DNA of 64,000 nucleotides from Sphingomonas sp. QA11. GTDB taxonomy: Bacteria > Pseudomonadota > Alphaproteobacteria > Sphingomonadales > Sphingomonadaceae. Both the position numbers and the translations under genes were made by a program. The notes under the pieces are model-generated. The model made no database searches. It was not told the DNA's origin and saw nothing but the letters and a program-made list of their open reading frames with translations. The stretch is taken from contig NZ_CP098774.1 of assembly GCF_028473665.1 (NCBI RefSeq), positions 806,001 to 870,000 on the forward strand, read 5' to 3'. Of the stretch, positions 1 through 7,744 are shown piece after piece (positions within the stretch are counted from its first letter, which is position 1; each line of letters begins with the position of its first letter).

Positions 1-550
1 CGAAATCCTGCTCGGGCTCGGGGTGCGGGCGTTGATTATCGGCAAGCCCTTCGAAGACAGTGGTCGAGCCCGGCTGCTCGATGATGTCCCTGAACTGATG
101 CATATCGAATGTAGCCCCCTTCAGGGTGAGAGACCGCAATTCCGCGATTGCGTCGATCGCGGGAGGCACGCAGCGCGCGGCGTCGAAATAGTGGCGGGTG
201 GCGCCGGGCATATCGCCGCGCAGCTTGGCGGCATGGCCCAGATGCAAATGCGGATCCGAGTTTTCGGGGCAAAGAGCGCGCGCACGCTCGTAGCAGACGC
301 TCGCCTCGGCAAGGTTTCCAGACTCCTTGAGGGCATGGCCCCGCTGGATCCAGATGTGGAAAAGTTCAGGAGCACGCTCCAGTGCTGCGGCATATGCCTC
401 CGCCGCTTCGGGCCACGCGTTCAGGTCGCGCGCTGTGTTGCCATTGGCGATGAGGCGGTGAACTGGTCCGGTGACCGGCACCCCACCCGATCGCATCATT
501 TTCATCGTCGCCAGCATCGGAAGGGCGCGTGAGAGAGAATCAAGCCGCAT
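1..550 (-). CDS. TPR-repeat protein of the capsule locus (3' end outside window)
   Basis: Partial gene: about 183 codons are visible and the frame is still open at base 1. The visible part shows helical pairs typical of tetratricopeptide repeats, for example WPEAAEAYAAALERAPE followed by a second unit with HLHLGHAAKLRGD. TPR repeats bind other proteins; in polysaccharide loci they often precede a sulfotransferase or glycosyltransferase domain, which would lie off the edge. The start at 550 is preferred because GGAG sits 9 bases upstream and the start overlaps the kpsE stop by 11 bases, as expected for translational coupling; ATG at 517 is the alternative. Function beyond 'TPR protein' is not supported. 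Confidence 0.7.
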   Translation of the reverse strand, partial: MRLDSLSRALPMLATMKMMRSGGVPVTGPVHRLIANGNTARDLNAWPEAAEAYAAALERAPELFHIWIQRGHALKESGNLAEASVCYERARALCPENSDPHLHLGHAAKLRGDMPGATRHYFDAARCVPPAIDAIAELRSLTLKGATFDMHQFRDIIEQPGSTTVFEGLADNQRPHPEPEQDF

Positions 551-1814
551 GTTCGCGCACTCCGGCGAGGATGAGCCAGCCAATGGCAAAAGCGAGGAGG
601 AGCCCGAAGAAGACCGTGGCAACGATCATCAGGCGTTTGGGATAGAGGGCCTTGCCGGGAAGGTTGGGCTCTACGACCGGTACGATGAAAAGCTGCTGCT
701 TAAGCAGTTGCTCGCGCGCCGATTGATAGCTGGTCGCCGCTGCCTGGTATCGCTTCGCGGCGAAGTCCTGTTTGACCCGCAGTTTCTCGAACTCTCCCAG
801 GCCTGGGGCAATCGATCGCTCCGACCCGGCGAGGCGAGCGCGCACCCCGGCGACCTGGGCTTCCAGTGCCCGGACCTGCCGCGCCGCTGCGGCATATTGT
901 GGCGCCGATGGCGGGATCTTCGCCGCCATTGCGTCGAAGCTCGCCCGTGCCGCGGCGGCTTGCTGTTCCAGGCTGGCGGCAACCTGTATCTGCGCGGCCC
1001 CCGTGCGCTCGGGATCGATATCGCGGCCGGCCTGCCTGAAGCGTGTGAGAGCAACCTGCGATGCCTCGACTTCAGCTTCGGCCTCCCTCACTTGCCGGCT
1101 TGCCGCGGCCATACCATCGGTGAGCATCCGCTGATTGAGGCTGTTCACCCGGTGTTCGCCGAGATCGAGGAGGCGCCGAGCCAGCATCTTTGCATCCGCG
1201 GGCCGGAATGCCCGCACCCTGAGCGTGGTGATGCCGGTTTCGGAGGCAGCGCCGATTTGAACCATGCCGAGATAGTAGCTGAGCAATGTCTCGGGCTGCG
1301 GAGTGGAATACCAGAGCCGAGTTGCCGGATCTGCCTCGGGACGACGGAAGATGCTGATGAGTTCCTGTCGCCCGATCGCGTCGATCGCGTCGTGTGAAAC
1401 GAGATACTCGCTCACGCCGTGCGCGTCTGCTGGCGTGGTCGGATTGGCAATCCCGAGCATCTGCCCGAGGCTGCTCGCGCTGGGCATCGATTGCGGCGCG
1501 CGAACGATGAATCTTGCCTCCGACTCATATTGGTTCGCCGCTACGAGATATTCGAAGCCAGCAACCAATAGAGTCGGGAGCAGCACAAGAAGCAGAAGCG
1601 GCAGGAGCCGCTGCCATCTCGTTCGTTCGATATCGTCCTCGTCATCGTCTTCAATACCCTGACGGTCCAGTGACGATTTTGCCGCCGCTCCTGCGAGCCC
1701 CGCCTCATGAAACGGGACGGCTGTGTCAGGGCCGCGCATGTCGGCGAAGAAGGGACGGTCGGGCAGGGATGCGACGGCCCGTTCTCCGGGATGAGGCTCG
1801 CGCGGTGCGTGCAT
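540..1814 (-). CDS. kpsE: Capsule polysaccharide export inner-membrane protein (KpsE/BexC/CtrB-like)
   Basis: 424 residues. Polysaccharide co-polymerase architecture: a charged cytoplasmic N-terminus (residues 1-65, with an acidic EDDDEDD patch), one membrane helix at about 70-90 (LLPLLLLVLLPTLLVAGF), a long periplasmic region with coiled-coil character (REAEAEVEASQVALTRF), and a second membrane helix near the C-terminus (about 398-420). Such proteins connect the ABC exporter to the outer-membrane channel in group 2 capsule export. The start at 1814 is chosen over an upstream ATG because it lies just after the stop of kpsM. The ATPase (KpsT) and outer-membrane KpsD-like partners are not in the window. 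Confidence 0.82.
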   Translation of the reverse strand: MHAPREPHPGERAVASLPDRPFFADMRGPDTAVPFHEAGLAGAAAKSSLDRQGIEDDDEDDIERTRWQRLLPLLLLVLLPTLLVAGFEYLVAANQYESEARFIVRAPQSMPSASSLGQMLGIANPTTPADAHGVSEYLVSHDAIDAIGRQELISIFRRPEADPATRLWYSTPQPETLLSYYLGMVQIGAASETGITTLRVRAFRPADAKMLARRLLDLGEHRVNSLNQRMLTDGMAAASRQVREAEAEVEASQVALTRFRQAGRDIDPERTGAAQIQVAASLEQQAAAARASFDAMAAKIPPSAPQYAAAARQVRALEAQVAGVRARLAGSERSIAPGLGEFEKLRVKQDFAAKRYQAAATSYQSAREQLLKQQLFIVPVVEPNLPGKALYPKRLMIVATVFFGLLLAFAIGWLILAGVREHAA

Positions 1815-1816
1815 GA

Positions 1817-2635
1817 TCAGCTCAGATGCACATGGCGACGCAGGACGCGTAATGCCGTGAGCCCGATCAGCGTGAGGCCGAGGCACCAGCCGATGACGTA
1901 TATCGGGTTAAAGTGCGCTTCCTCGATGCCTGCGAACTGGCCCATATGGACCATCTCGAAGATCTGGACGCTCGGCGACCAGGCGATCCACGAACGATAG
2001 GGCTCGGGAATCCAGGCGAGCAGGAAGAATGCCCCGGACAGAGGCATGGCGATATAGACGGCCGGATGAATGATTTTCGACGTCGCGTGGCTGAAATAGG
2101 TGGCAGCGCAAACGGCCATTGAGATGGCGAATGAAAACCAGGTGAACAGCAGGACGCCCGCGAGCAACAACAACGGGCGCGCGGGTGGTGCCGCGAGACC
2201 AAGGGCGACCGCACCTGACAGGAGAATGGCCAATGCGGTGATGGTCGAGAGAAATTCGAGCAGCGCACGGGAGAACAGGATGTCGAAAATCGTCACCATG
2301 CGATGAAACAGGAGGGCTTTGTTGGACTCCAATGCCGTCTCCGAACGAGCGACGATTGACCGAAATACGATGAAGACGCAGTAGCCGGTGAGCGTGAACG
2401 GGACGGCGCGAAGGTCGGAGCCGTGAATATTCCCGGTCCCTTCAGTCCCCACGTGGATGATAGCGACTGCCGCTGCCAACAGCATTGGCTCGGCGAGCAT
2501 CCAGAGATAGCCGATATTGTCGCGTCCATATCGAGTGTGGAGTTCACGAATGATCAGCGCGCCAATCACATGGCGTTGTGCATCGGCTCCGTCCATCGTT
2601 CGCCAAAGACGCCTGCGCACTGTCGCCATCAGCAT
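1817..2635 (-). CDS. kpsM: ABC-2 type capsule exporter permease (KpsM-like)
   Basis: 272 residues with about six hydrophobic segments and the family's N-terminal pattern (ALIIRELHTRYGRDNIGYLW), as in KpsM/BexB permeases that move lipid-linked capsule chains across the inner membrane. Length matches the family (about 260-270). The start overlaps the stop of the upstream glycosyltransferase by 7 bases and the gene is followed by kpsE after 2 bases, so the run is one transcript. The cognate ATPase gene is not adjacent here. Confidence 0.88.
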   Translation of the reverse strand: MLMATVRRRLWRTMDGADAQRHVIGALIIRELHTRYGRDNIGYLWMLAEPMLLAAAVAIIHVGTEGTGNIHGSDLRAVPFTLTGYCVFIVFRSIVARSETALESNKALLFHRMVTIFDILFSRALLEFLSTITALAILLSGAVALGLAAPPARPLLLLAGVLLFTWFSFAISMAVCAATYFSHATSKIIHPAVYIAMPLSGAFFLLAWIPEPYRSWIAWSPSVQIFEMVHMGQFAGIEEAHFNPIYVIGWCLGLTLIGLTALRVLRRHVHLS

Positions 2636-3909
2636 GCGATCACCTCCTCGGCGACCGACAGCGCTGCTTGGACATGCGTGTCCCAGCTAGTGGGGTGCCA
2701 GCGGCCGAGCCGCTTGAGTTGGGCGGCGCGGCGGATGCTCGCGGGTGCGGCATAATCAAGAATCGCGGAGCGCCAGCCAGCACCGTCGATCGGATCGAGA
2801 TAGTCGGGGACCTCGCCGCCAACCTCGCGGTGCACGGGAATGTCACTGGCAAGGACGGGCACGCCGGCGGCCAGCGCCTCGGTGAAGGGCATGTCGAAAC
2901 CCTCGGCGAAAGATGGCAGGAGGATACCCCGGGCATCACGCAGCAGGGTACGCAGGTCGGCATCGGGCGGCTGAGGAAGCTCCTGAACGACATCCCGAAG
3001 TCCCGGGCACCGGTCGAGCATGTCCACGACATTCTCATTTTGCCAGCCGCGCCGTCCGATGAGTATCAGTTTCGGCGTGCGGCCAGGGCCGAGGAGTTCG
3101 ACCATGGACCGCCAGAGATGTAGCAGGAGCAGGTGGTTTTTTCTTGGTTCGATCGTGGCCATACAAACAAAATAAGGGCGGTTGATGACAGCCGTCGGAC
3201 GGGGCGGAGAGTGTCGTATGTCGACGCCGAAATGGGCAACGGTCATCGGCCGCCTTCTTAAGGGCGCGCCCATTCGGGCGAGGAGCGCCTCTAGCGTTGC
3301 ATTCGAGTTTATGAGGATCCCGTCGGCGAAAGCGTCGATCGTCTGGAGCAGGCGCCTATGGCGAGCGGGGTCGCTCGGCCGGGTATATTCCGGGTGCGTG
3401 ATCGGGATGATGTCGTGCACCATGCAGACGAAGCGCGCGCGTTCGCGGCGCAGTTTGCTGGCGACGATTCGACAGTGCTGAAGATGATGCGGAGAGACCT
3501 GGAGGACGACACGGGGAATCGTCGGGGGCATGATTGCCTGTGGCCGCAGTGACCAGCATTGCTTCATTGCGTGGCCGCATGCCTCGGCTGGACGTTCCGA
3601 TCCGCCGACCGATTCCCAGCGCTCTTCGGTGCGATCGAGAAATTCGTCGACGGCCTGCGCGGACAAGCGGCCATAGAGCCCGGTCGGATGGACCGCGCCA
3701 AATCGCAGCCTGTTCGGGATCAGGCGCTTGAGGGTGCGCGCATAAGCCATTTCGACCCTGTCGACGCCCGTGGGGGTCGGGTGCAGGCTGCGGGACAGCA
3801 AACGCGAAAGATCGAGCACGATCTCGGCGTTACCGCGCCATCGGTCACAGGAGCCTCTTGGCATGGGCTCACTCATTGGTGCTGGGGAGTTGACCGCCTT
3901 GACTGACAT
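2629..3909 (-). CDS. Glycosyltransferase family 4-like protein, capsule locus
   Basis: 426 residues. The C-terminal half carries the GT-B fold signature of family 4 glycosyltransferases: FVCMATIEPRKNH (nucleotide-sugar domain entry), LILIGRRGW, and the acidic E-x7-E loop in EGFDMPFTEALAAG followed by PVLASDIPVHREV. It should add a sugar to the capsule chain; donor and acceptor cannot be told. The start at 3909 forms a TGATG overlap with the stop of kpsS and is preferred to a longer N-terminal extension that would run into kpsS. An N-terminal stretch contains EIVLDLSRLLSR and PTGVDRVE, seen in 'rhamnan/GT1' type enzymes of alphaproteobacteria. Confidence 0.85.
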   Translation of the reverse strand: MSVKAVNSPAPMSEPMPRGSCDRWRGNAEIVLDLSRLLSRSLHPTPTGVDRVEMAYARTLKRLIPNRLRFGAVHPTGLYGRLSAQAVDEFLDRTEERWESVGGSERPAEACGHAMKQCWSLRPQAIMPPTIPRVVLQVSPHHLQHCRIVASKLRRERARFVCMVHDIIPITHPEYTRPSDPARHRRLLQTIDAFADGILINSNATLEALLARMGAPLRRRPMTVAHFGVDIRHSPPRPTAVINRPYFVCMATIEPRKNHLLLLHLWRSMVELLGPGRTPKLILIGRRGWQNENVVDMLDRCPGLRDVVQELPQPPDADLRTLLRDARGILLPSFAEGFDMPFTEALAAGVPVLASDIPVHREVGGEVPDYLDPIDGAGWRSAILDYAAPASIRRAAQLKRLGRWHPTSWDTHVQAALSVAEEVIAC

Positions 3910-5150
3910 CAGGCCGTCACCTTGACAGCGCGGGTCGGCGCCTGTGCCGCAATCGTGTGGCCGAGGCGCGCAACGGCAGAAGGGACGAGATGAGCGCGGC
4001 CGTTTCGATTGCTGAAACCGCCGCGGAGCAGACAACGCATCACCAGCACGCGTCGGAAAGCCTCATAAATCTCGAGCTGCGGGCTGCCGGGCGCGGACCA
4101 GAAAGAGTCGAGATTGCCCTGGTGGGTGACACCGGGCAGATCATAGACCGCCGTCCCAAGTACAGCGACGGGGGTTCCGGCAGACAGGGCCAGCGTGCCG
4201 GTCGTGCTGTTCACGGTAACGACGCCTTCGGCCGCGGCGACCAGCGCGTCGATATGGCCATGCTCGAAGAAGAGCACGCGATCCGACGCGCCATGCCGAC
4301 GCGCGATCTCTCGAACGACACGTCGCCAGCCCTTCAGGCCATTGTCGAGCGGGTGCTCCTTCACGACCAGGATCAGGTCTTCCGGCGCGTGGGCGGCAAA
4401 CGAGGCGACGATATGTTCTATCGCTTCGGTCATTCCCGCGAAGGGTGAATGGACACGGATCTGGTGGTCGGAATCGAGTTGGAGCGGCAGCACGAAATAT
4501 CGTCCCCGCAACTGTCGCGCGGTGATTGCCGACCGTAGCCGTGCCAGGGGACGCCCGGAGAAGCGAGCAGCCCAGCCAGCGAACTCGGCCGTTGCGCGAT
4601 CGGGCCGATGCGAACGATAACGCGGATAGCGAGACGTCAGAAGCGCGGTGGCAGCGAAATAGACGAATGCTTCAATCGCCCTTTGTCGGAAACTGGCCGG
4701 GATCGGCGGAAAGTTCGGGACGGGCGGCTGGTCTGCGGCAAGCGCCAGATAGATTTGGGGATCACGCGGCAGGCTGGAATTGCCGTTGACGCCACCGCGT
4801 TCGAGCGTAACCCAGTCGGGCCGGATATAGCCTTCCTCGAAGACGTGCACCGCGATCCGAAGATCGTTGGCGACTTTCCTTGCCGCGGCATGCAGCGGAC
4901 GGCAGTCTCCGAACAGGACCATGTCCGTCACCGCATCCTGCTCGATGAGAGTTCTGAGGACCTCAGGCCACTCCCTGAACGACCCTGCAAAGTCATATGC
5001 CGGCCCCGGCCAGTCGAAGCGATCGCCGCCGCAGAAATTCACGCGGGTGCAGTGATGTGCTCCCGCTTCAAGGCCCGCCGCCAGTTCGGCGAAAAAGGGA
5101 CCGGGCGGCCCCTGGAGGAAGAGGAAGGAGCGAGGAGGACAGCGCGTCAT
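3909..5150 (-). CDS. kpsS: Capsular polysaccharide biosynthesis protein (KpsS-like)
   Basis: 413 residues. Starts with RSFLFLQGPPGPFFAEL, the characteristic N-terminus of KpsS-type proteins, and has the shared C-terminal motifs KEHPLDNG and VNSTTGTLALSAGTPVAVLG. In group 2 capsule systems KpsS adds the first Kdo residue(s) of the lipid-linked primer. The start at 5150 is selected because GGAG lies 9 bases upstream and because the family begins here; the same frame stays open to 5594 but that stretch has no family similarity I can recognise. First gene of the minus-strand capsule operon. Confidence 0.85.
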   Translation of the reverse strand: MTRCPPRSFLFLQGPPGPFFAELAAGLEAGAHHCTRVNFCGGDRFDWPGPAYDFAGSFREWPEVLRTLIEQDAVTDMVLFGDCRPLHAAARKVANDLRIAVHVFEEGYIRPDWVTLERGGVNGNSSLPRDPQIYLALAADQPPVPNFPPIPASFRQRAIEAFVYFAATALLTSRYPRYRSHRPDRATAEFAGWAARFSGRPLARLRSAITARQLRGRYFVLPLQLDSDHQIRVHSPFAGMTEAIEHIVASFAAHAPEDLILVVKEHPLDNGLKGWRRVVREIARRHGASDRVLFFEHGHIDALVAAAEGVVTVNSTTGTLALSAGTPVAVLGTAVYDLPGVTHQGNLDSFWSAPGSPQLEIYEAFRRVLVMRCLLRGGFSNRNGRAHLVPSAVARLGHTIAAQAPTRAVKVTA

Positions 5151-5870
5151 CCGATTGCTCCGGCAAATCTGTAGCAGGGCGGCCCCGCCTTGCTCTGGAT
5201 GATGCGTCGCCGGCTTGGCCGAATCGGCGGCAGTTGCAGCGCCCCGGCCAGCCGTCTGGCGAGGACTTGGAAGGCGTGCGCGATCATCGCGGAATATCCA
5301 TGTTGTCGCGCGCGCGACAAGGGTTCGAGCTAAGGAGCGCCTTTTCGACGCCGCCCGCATCGCTCGACGGCTCATTCTGCAGAACGCTCGTTTTCGACAT
5401 GCCCACCCGGAGTCGCGAGCACAATGCTCGTGCTTCTTATTGCTGAGCACGCGGAGGCCACGGCTCGGTGTTTTACTGGCCGCCGAAAATAAACCCCAAT
5501 GGATCCAGCCGGGGGGCGTTGAGGTCGGTGTGCCTGGCCCGGAAGTTTTCGACCTTTCCGCTAGTAAAAGCACGAGCCGGCCCGCGCGCCGCATCCGCTA
5601 AGCCCTCAATCAGACGGGACGACGCGCGAATCGCGATGGAGCGTACAAAGATTCGCTCACCCTAGCGACCTTGATTGTCCGACGCCTCGACAGGAAAAAG
5701 ATGGCCGACACCGCTGAAACGTCACACGTAACGTCGATTGGTCTGGGCAAAATGTTTGAGCCGCTCACTGTGGAGAGGCATTCCGTGAATTCAGTGGTCG
5801 ATCAGGCAGCGCCCGGGTCGAAGACGTCAATCCCCCGGACCTATCCGGTCCTTCGATGAGGAATATCTGC
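5151..5870. other. Intergenic region between capsule operon and OmpH-like gene
   Basis: About 720 bases with no gene I can support. Open frames on both strands have arginine-rich, low-complexity translations typical of GC-rich shadows. The region must hold divergent promoters for the capsule operon and the OmpH-like gene, but I cannot name a convincing -35/-10 pair. Confidence 0.5.
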
Positions 5871-6467
5871 ATGGAACGTCTCGTGATCCTCCTTGCCGCG
5901 ATATCCGTGGCCGGAACAGCCCACGGCCAGACGGTCACGCCGGCGCCGACGGCGCAGGGACTCGGAGGCCCGGTCATTCCGGGTCTGTGCCTCCTGTCGC
6001 GCCAGGAAGTATTGTCGACCGCCAAGGTGGCGCAGGCGGCAACTGCGCGACTTCGGGTTCTCACCGAGGAGGCCCAGAAGGAGATTGATACCGAGCGCAA
6101 GCCGGTTGAAGCTGACATTCAGGCCTTCAATGCCGAGCAGGCGAAACTAAGCCCCGAGCAGCGCAAGACAAGGCAGGAGAGCCTGCAGGCGCGACTGCGG
6201 CCGGTTGAAGAGAAGACCCGGCTACGCGGTGCGGAGATCGAGGCGACGCGCAACAAGGCAATCGAACGGATTTCGACCGAACTCCAGCCAGTGGTTGCCC
6301 AAGTCTACACCCAGCGTAAATGCGGCCTCCTCCTTGATCGCACCGCTGTGATCGGCGGCAACATGGTCAACGACCTGACACAAGCGGTCGCCCAGGCTCT
6401 CGATGCCAAAATCTCGACGATCACGTTCAATCGGGAGACGGTGCCGGCTGCGCCTGCACAGCCGTAG
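5871..6467 (+). CDS. OmpH/Skp-family periplasmic chaperone-like protein
   Basis: 198 residues. A signal peptide (MERLVILLAAISVAGTAHGQ) is followed by a conserved start of the mature domain (GLCLLSRQEVLS), long amphipathic helices rich in Glu, Lys, Arg and Gln (about 70-150), and a final strand, the plan of Skp/OmpH chaperones that hold unfolded outer-membrane proteins in the periplasm. It is not beside bamA, so it is probably a paralogue of the housekeeping skp. GAGGA 7-8 bases upstream supports the ATG at 5871. Confidence 0.75.
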   Translation: MERLVILLAAISVAGTAHGQTVTPAPTAQGLGGPVIPGLCLLSRQEVLSTAKVAQAATARLRVLTEEAQKEIDTERKPVEADIQAFNAEQAKLSPEQRKTRQESLQARLRPVEEKTRLRGAEIEATRNKAIERISTELQPVVAQVYTQRKCGLLLDRTAVIGGNMVNDLTQAVAQALDAKISTITFNRETVPAAPAQP

Positions 6468-6869
6468 TCTCGCCGGCGGCGCCTGCCTTGGCGCCGTCGC
6501 GGCGTGGATGGTCTGGACCCAGCCGGGGTGGGTGTGACGGTCGGCCCGCGGTTCATGTCGGAGGTCTGGCGCTTGCCGGTCCTGGTGGCGCGACGAGCGT
6601 CGCGGCATCGCGGTTGATCGCGGCCACGGTTGCGGTGCGCCCGTTGACCTGCTTGGTGGCATGGTTGTTGCCTGCAGACTGGACGCGCTATCTCGCCGCA
6701 GGCTTCGACCTGCTCTGTACCGTCTCGGCGAGGTCCCGGGTGATGGCCGGGCTGAGCGGTCACAGCGCGTTGCGGTCAGGGTCGATCGGATCGACCCGAT
6801 CGCTCGTGTCGTCATCGTCGTTACGGAACAGGGCGACGGTGCCGAGGCGGTGGCTGGGCGCGCGTGCGC
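6468..6869. other. Intergenic region, no supported gene
   Basis: About 400 bases between the OmpH-like gene and the convergent tetR-like gene. Several open frames exist, including one on the plus strand ending at 6873, but their translations are Arg/Ala-rich without a recognisable domain or ribosome binding site. A decayed gene cannot be excluded. Confidence 0.4.
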
Positions 6870-7493
6870 TTAGTCGGCGCCGAAGAGCATTGTGAGCATT
6901 TGCGCTCTCCAGTCCTTGGTGGCGCGCTCGATCGCGGCTTTGTCGGGGTTCCGGATATGCTCGACCGTAAGCCCGCGCGTAACGGCGTTGCTGAGAAGCT
7001 GAATGCTCTGAACCGCGCCGTCATTATTGATGCCGGCGGCGCGAAGTATGCGGCGGCTCCACCGGAGCACACGTTGGTCGAAGCGGCGGGCGCTGCGCTC
7101 GACTTCGCTATCCAACTCGGGGTCGTTCCGACGCGCCAGATGTATCTCCAGCGCTGCCGCAGATTCGGGCAGGCTGATGAGGGCGAGATTGGCGTCGATA
7201 AGATTTTCCATCGATTCCCTCGGCGTCTTGCCGCGCCGAATGGCCTCGGCATAAACCCTTGTTCGATAGGCGGAAAATTCCTCAACGACGGCAGCCATGA
7301 GTTTTGCCTTGGACGGGAACTGATGCTGGATGGCCCCAAGGCTCATGCCGGTAGCGTCACGGATGACATTCATCGTGGCGCCTGAATAGCCTTGCGCGCA
7401 CAAGGTGTCGCGAGCCGCGGCGAGTACTTTGGCCCGCGTGGATGCGCTGCGCTCGGCATGGCTGCGCCGAGTGGCCTTGTCGGAACTTGCCAT
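6870..7493 (-). CDS. TetR/AcrR family transcriptional regulator
   Basis: 207 residues. N-terminal helix-turn-helix: RAKVLAAARDTLCAQGYSG, then ATMNVIRDATGMSLGAIQHQF and the family's post-recognition motif FPSKAKLMAAVV. The rest is a helical ligand-binding domain with no assignable ligand. The start at 7493 places the HTH at residues 20-60; an upstream extension of the frame has no family similarity. It is divergent from the TonB receptor at 7745, across a 251-base region holding a promoter and an inverted repeat, so it probably controls that receptor, its downstream genes and itself. Confidence 0.9.
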   Translation of the reverse strand: MASSDKATRRSHAERSASTRAKVLAAARDTLCAQGYSGATMNVIRDATGMSLGAIQHQFPSKAKLMAAVVEEFSAYRTRVYAEAIRRGKTPRESMENLIDANLALISLPESAAALEIHLARRNDPELDSEVERSARRFDQRVLRWSRRILRAAGINNDGAVQSIQLLSNAVTRGLTVEHIRNPDKAAIERATKDWRAQMLTMLFGAD

Positions 7494-7648
7494 CAACCTG
7501 GTTTCACCCCCGATAAGGTCGCCCAACCGCCTGCTAGGCCATATTTCGAGAAGGTCTTCACGCGACGACTCCCTGAGGCGGCGCGTCGGAAAAAGCTCGT
7601 CCGCGCCCTCCATCAAACGCTTAACCTGGCTATCATCAATTACAATAA

Positions 7649-7671
7649 GGTCAACTGGTTTGCGCTTGACC
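7649..7671. promoter_or_regulatory. Inverted repeat GGTCAA-N11-TTGACC, candidate TetR operator
   Basis: Perfect 6-base arms, GGTCAA at 7649-7654 and TTGACC at 7666-7671. The right arm coincides with the -35 element of the predicted promoter for the TonB receptor. Position and symmetry fit a repressor site for the divergent TetR-family regulator. Assignment to that regulator is inference. Confidence 0.4.
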
Positions 7672-7693
7672 GTAAAAAAGTAGGTTGTATTAA
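7666..7693 (+). promoter_or_regulatory. Predicted sigma70-type promoter of the TonB receptor gene
   Basis: TTGACC (7666-7671), 16-base spacer, TATTAA (7688-7693), inside an unusually A/T-rich stretch of this GC-rich window. Transcription would begin near 7700, about 45 bases before the start codon. Confidence 0.5.
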
Positions 7694-7744
7694 ATATAAA
7701 AATTAGAGCGGGACTGACCCGACGAGACCTCAGGGAGGGTGCTG

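Noticed and set aside
5151..5594. N-terminal extension of the KpsS-like frame
   Set aside because: Arg/Ser-rich, not family-like, and a good ribosome binding site sits at the internal start 5150.
6488..6895. 135-codon plus-strand frame after the OmpH-like gene
   Set aside because: No ribosome binding site, Arg/Ser-rich translation, and it runs into the convergent tetR-like gene.
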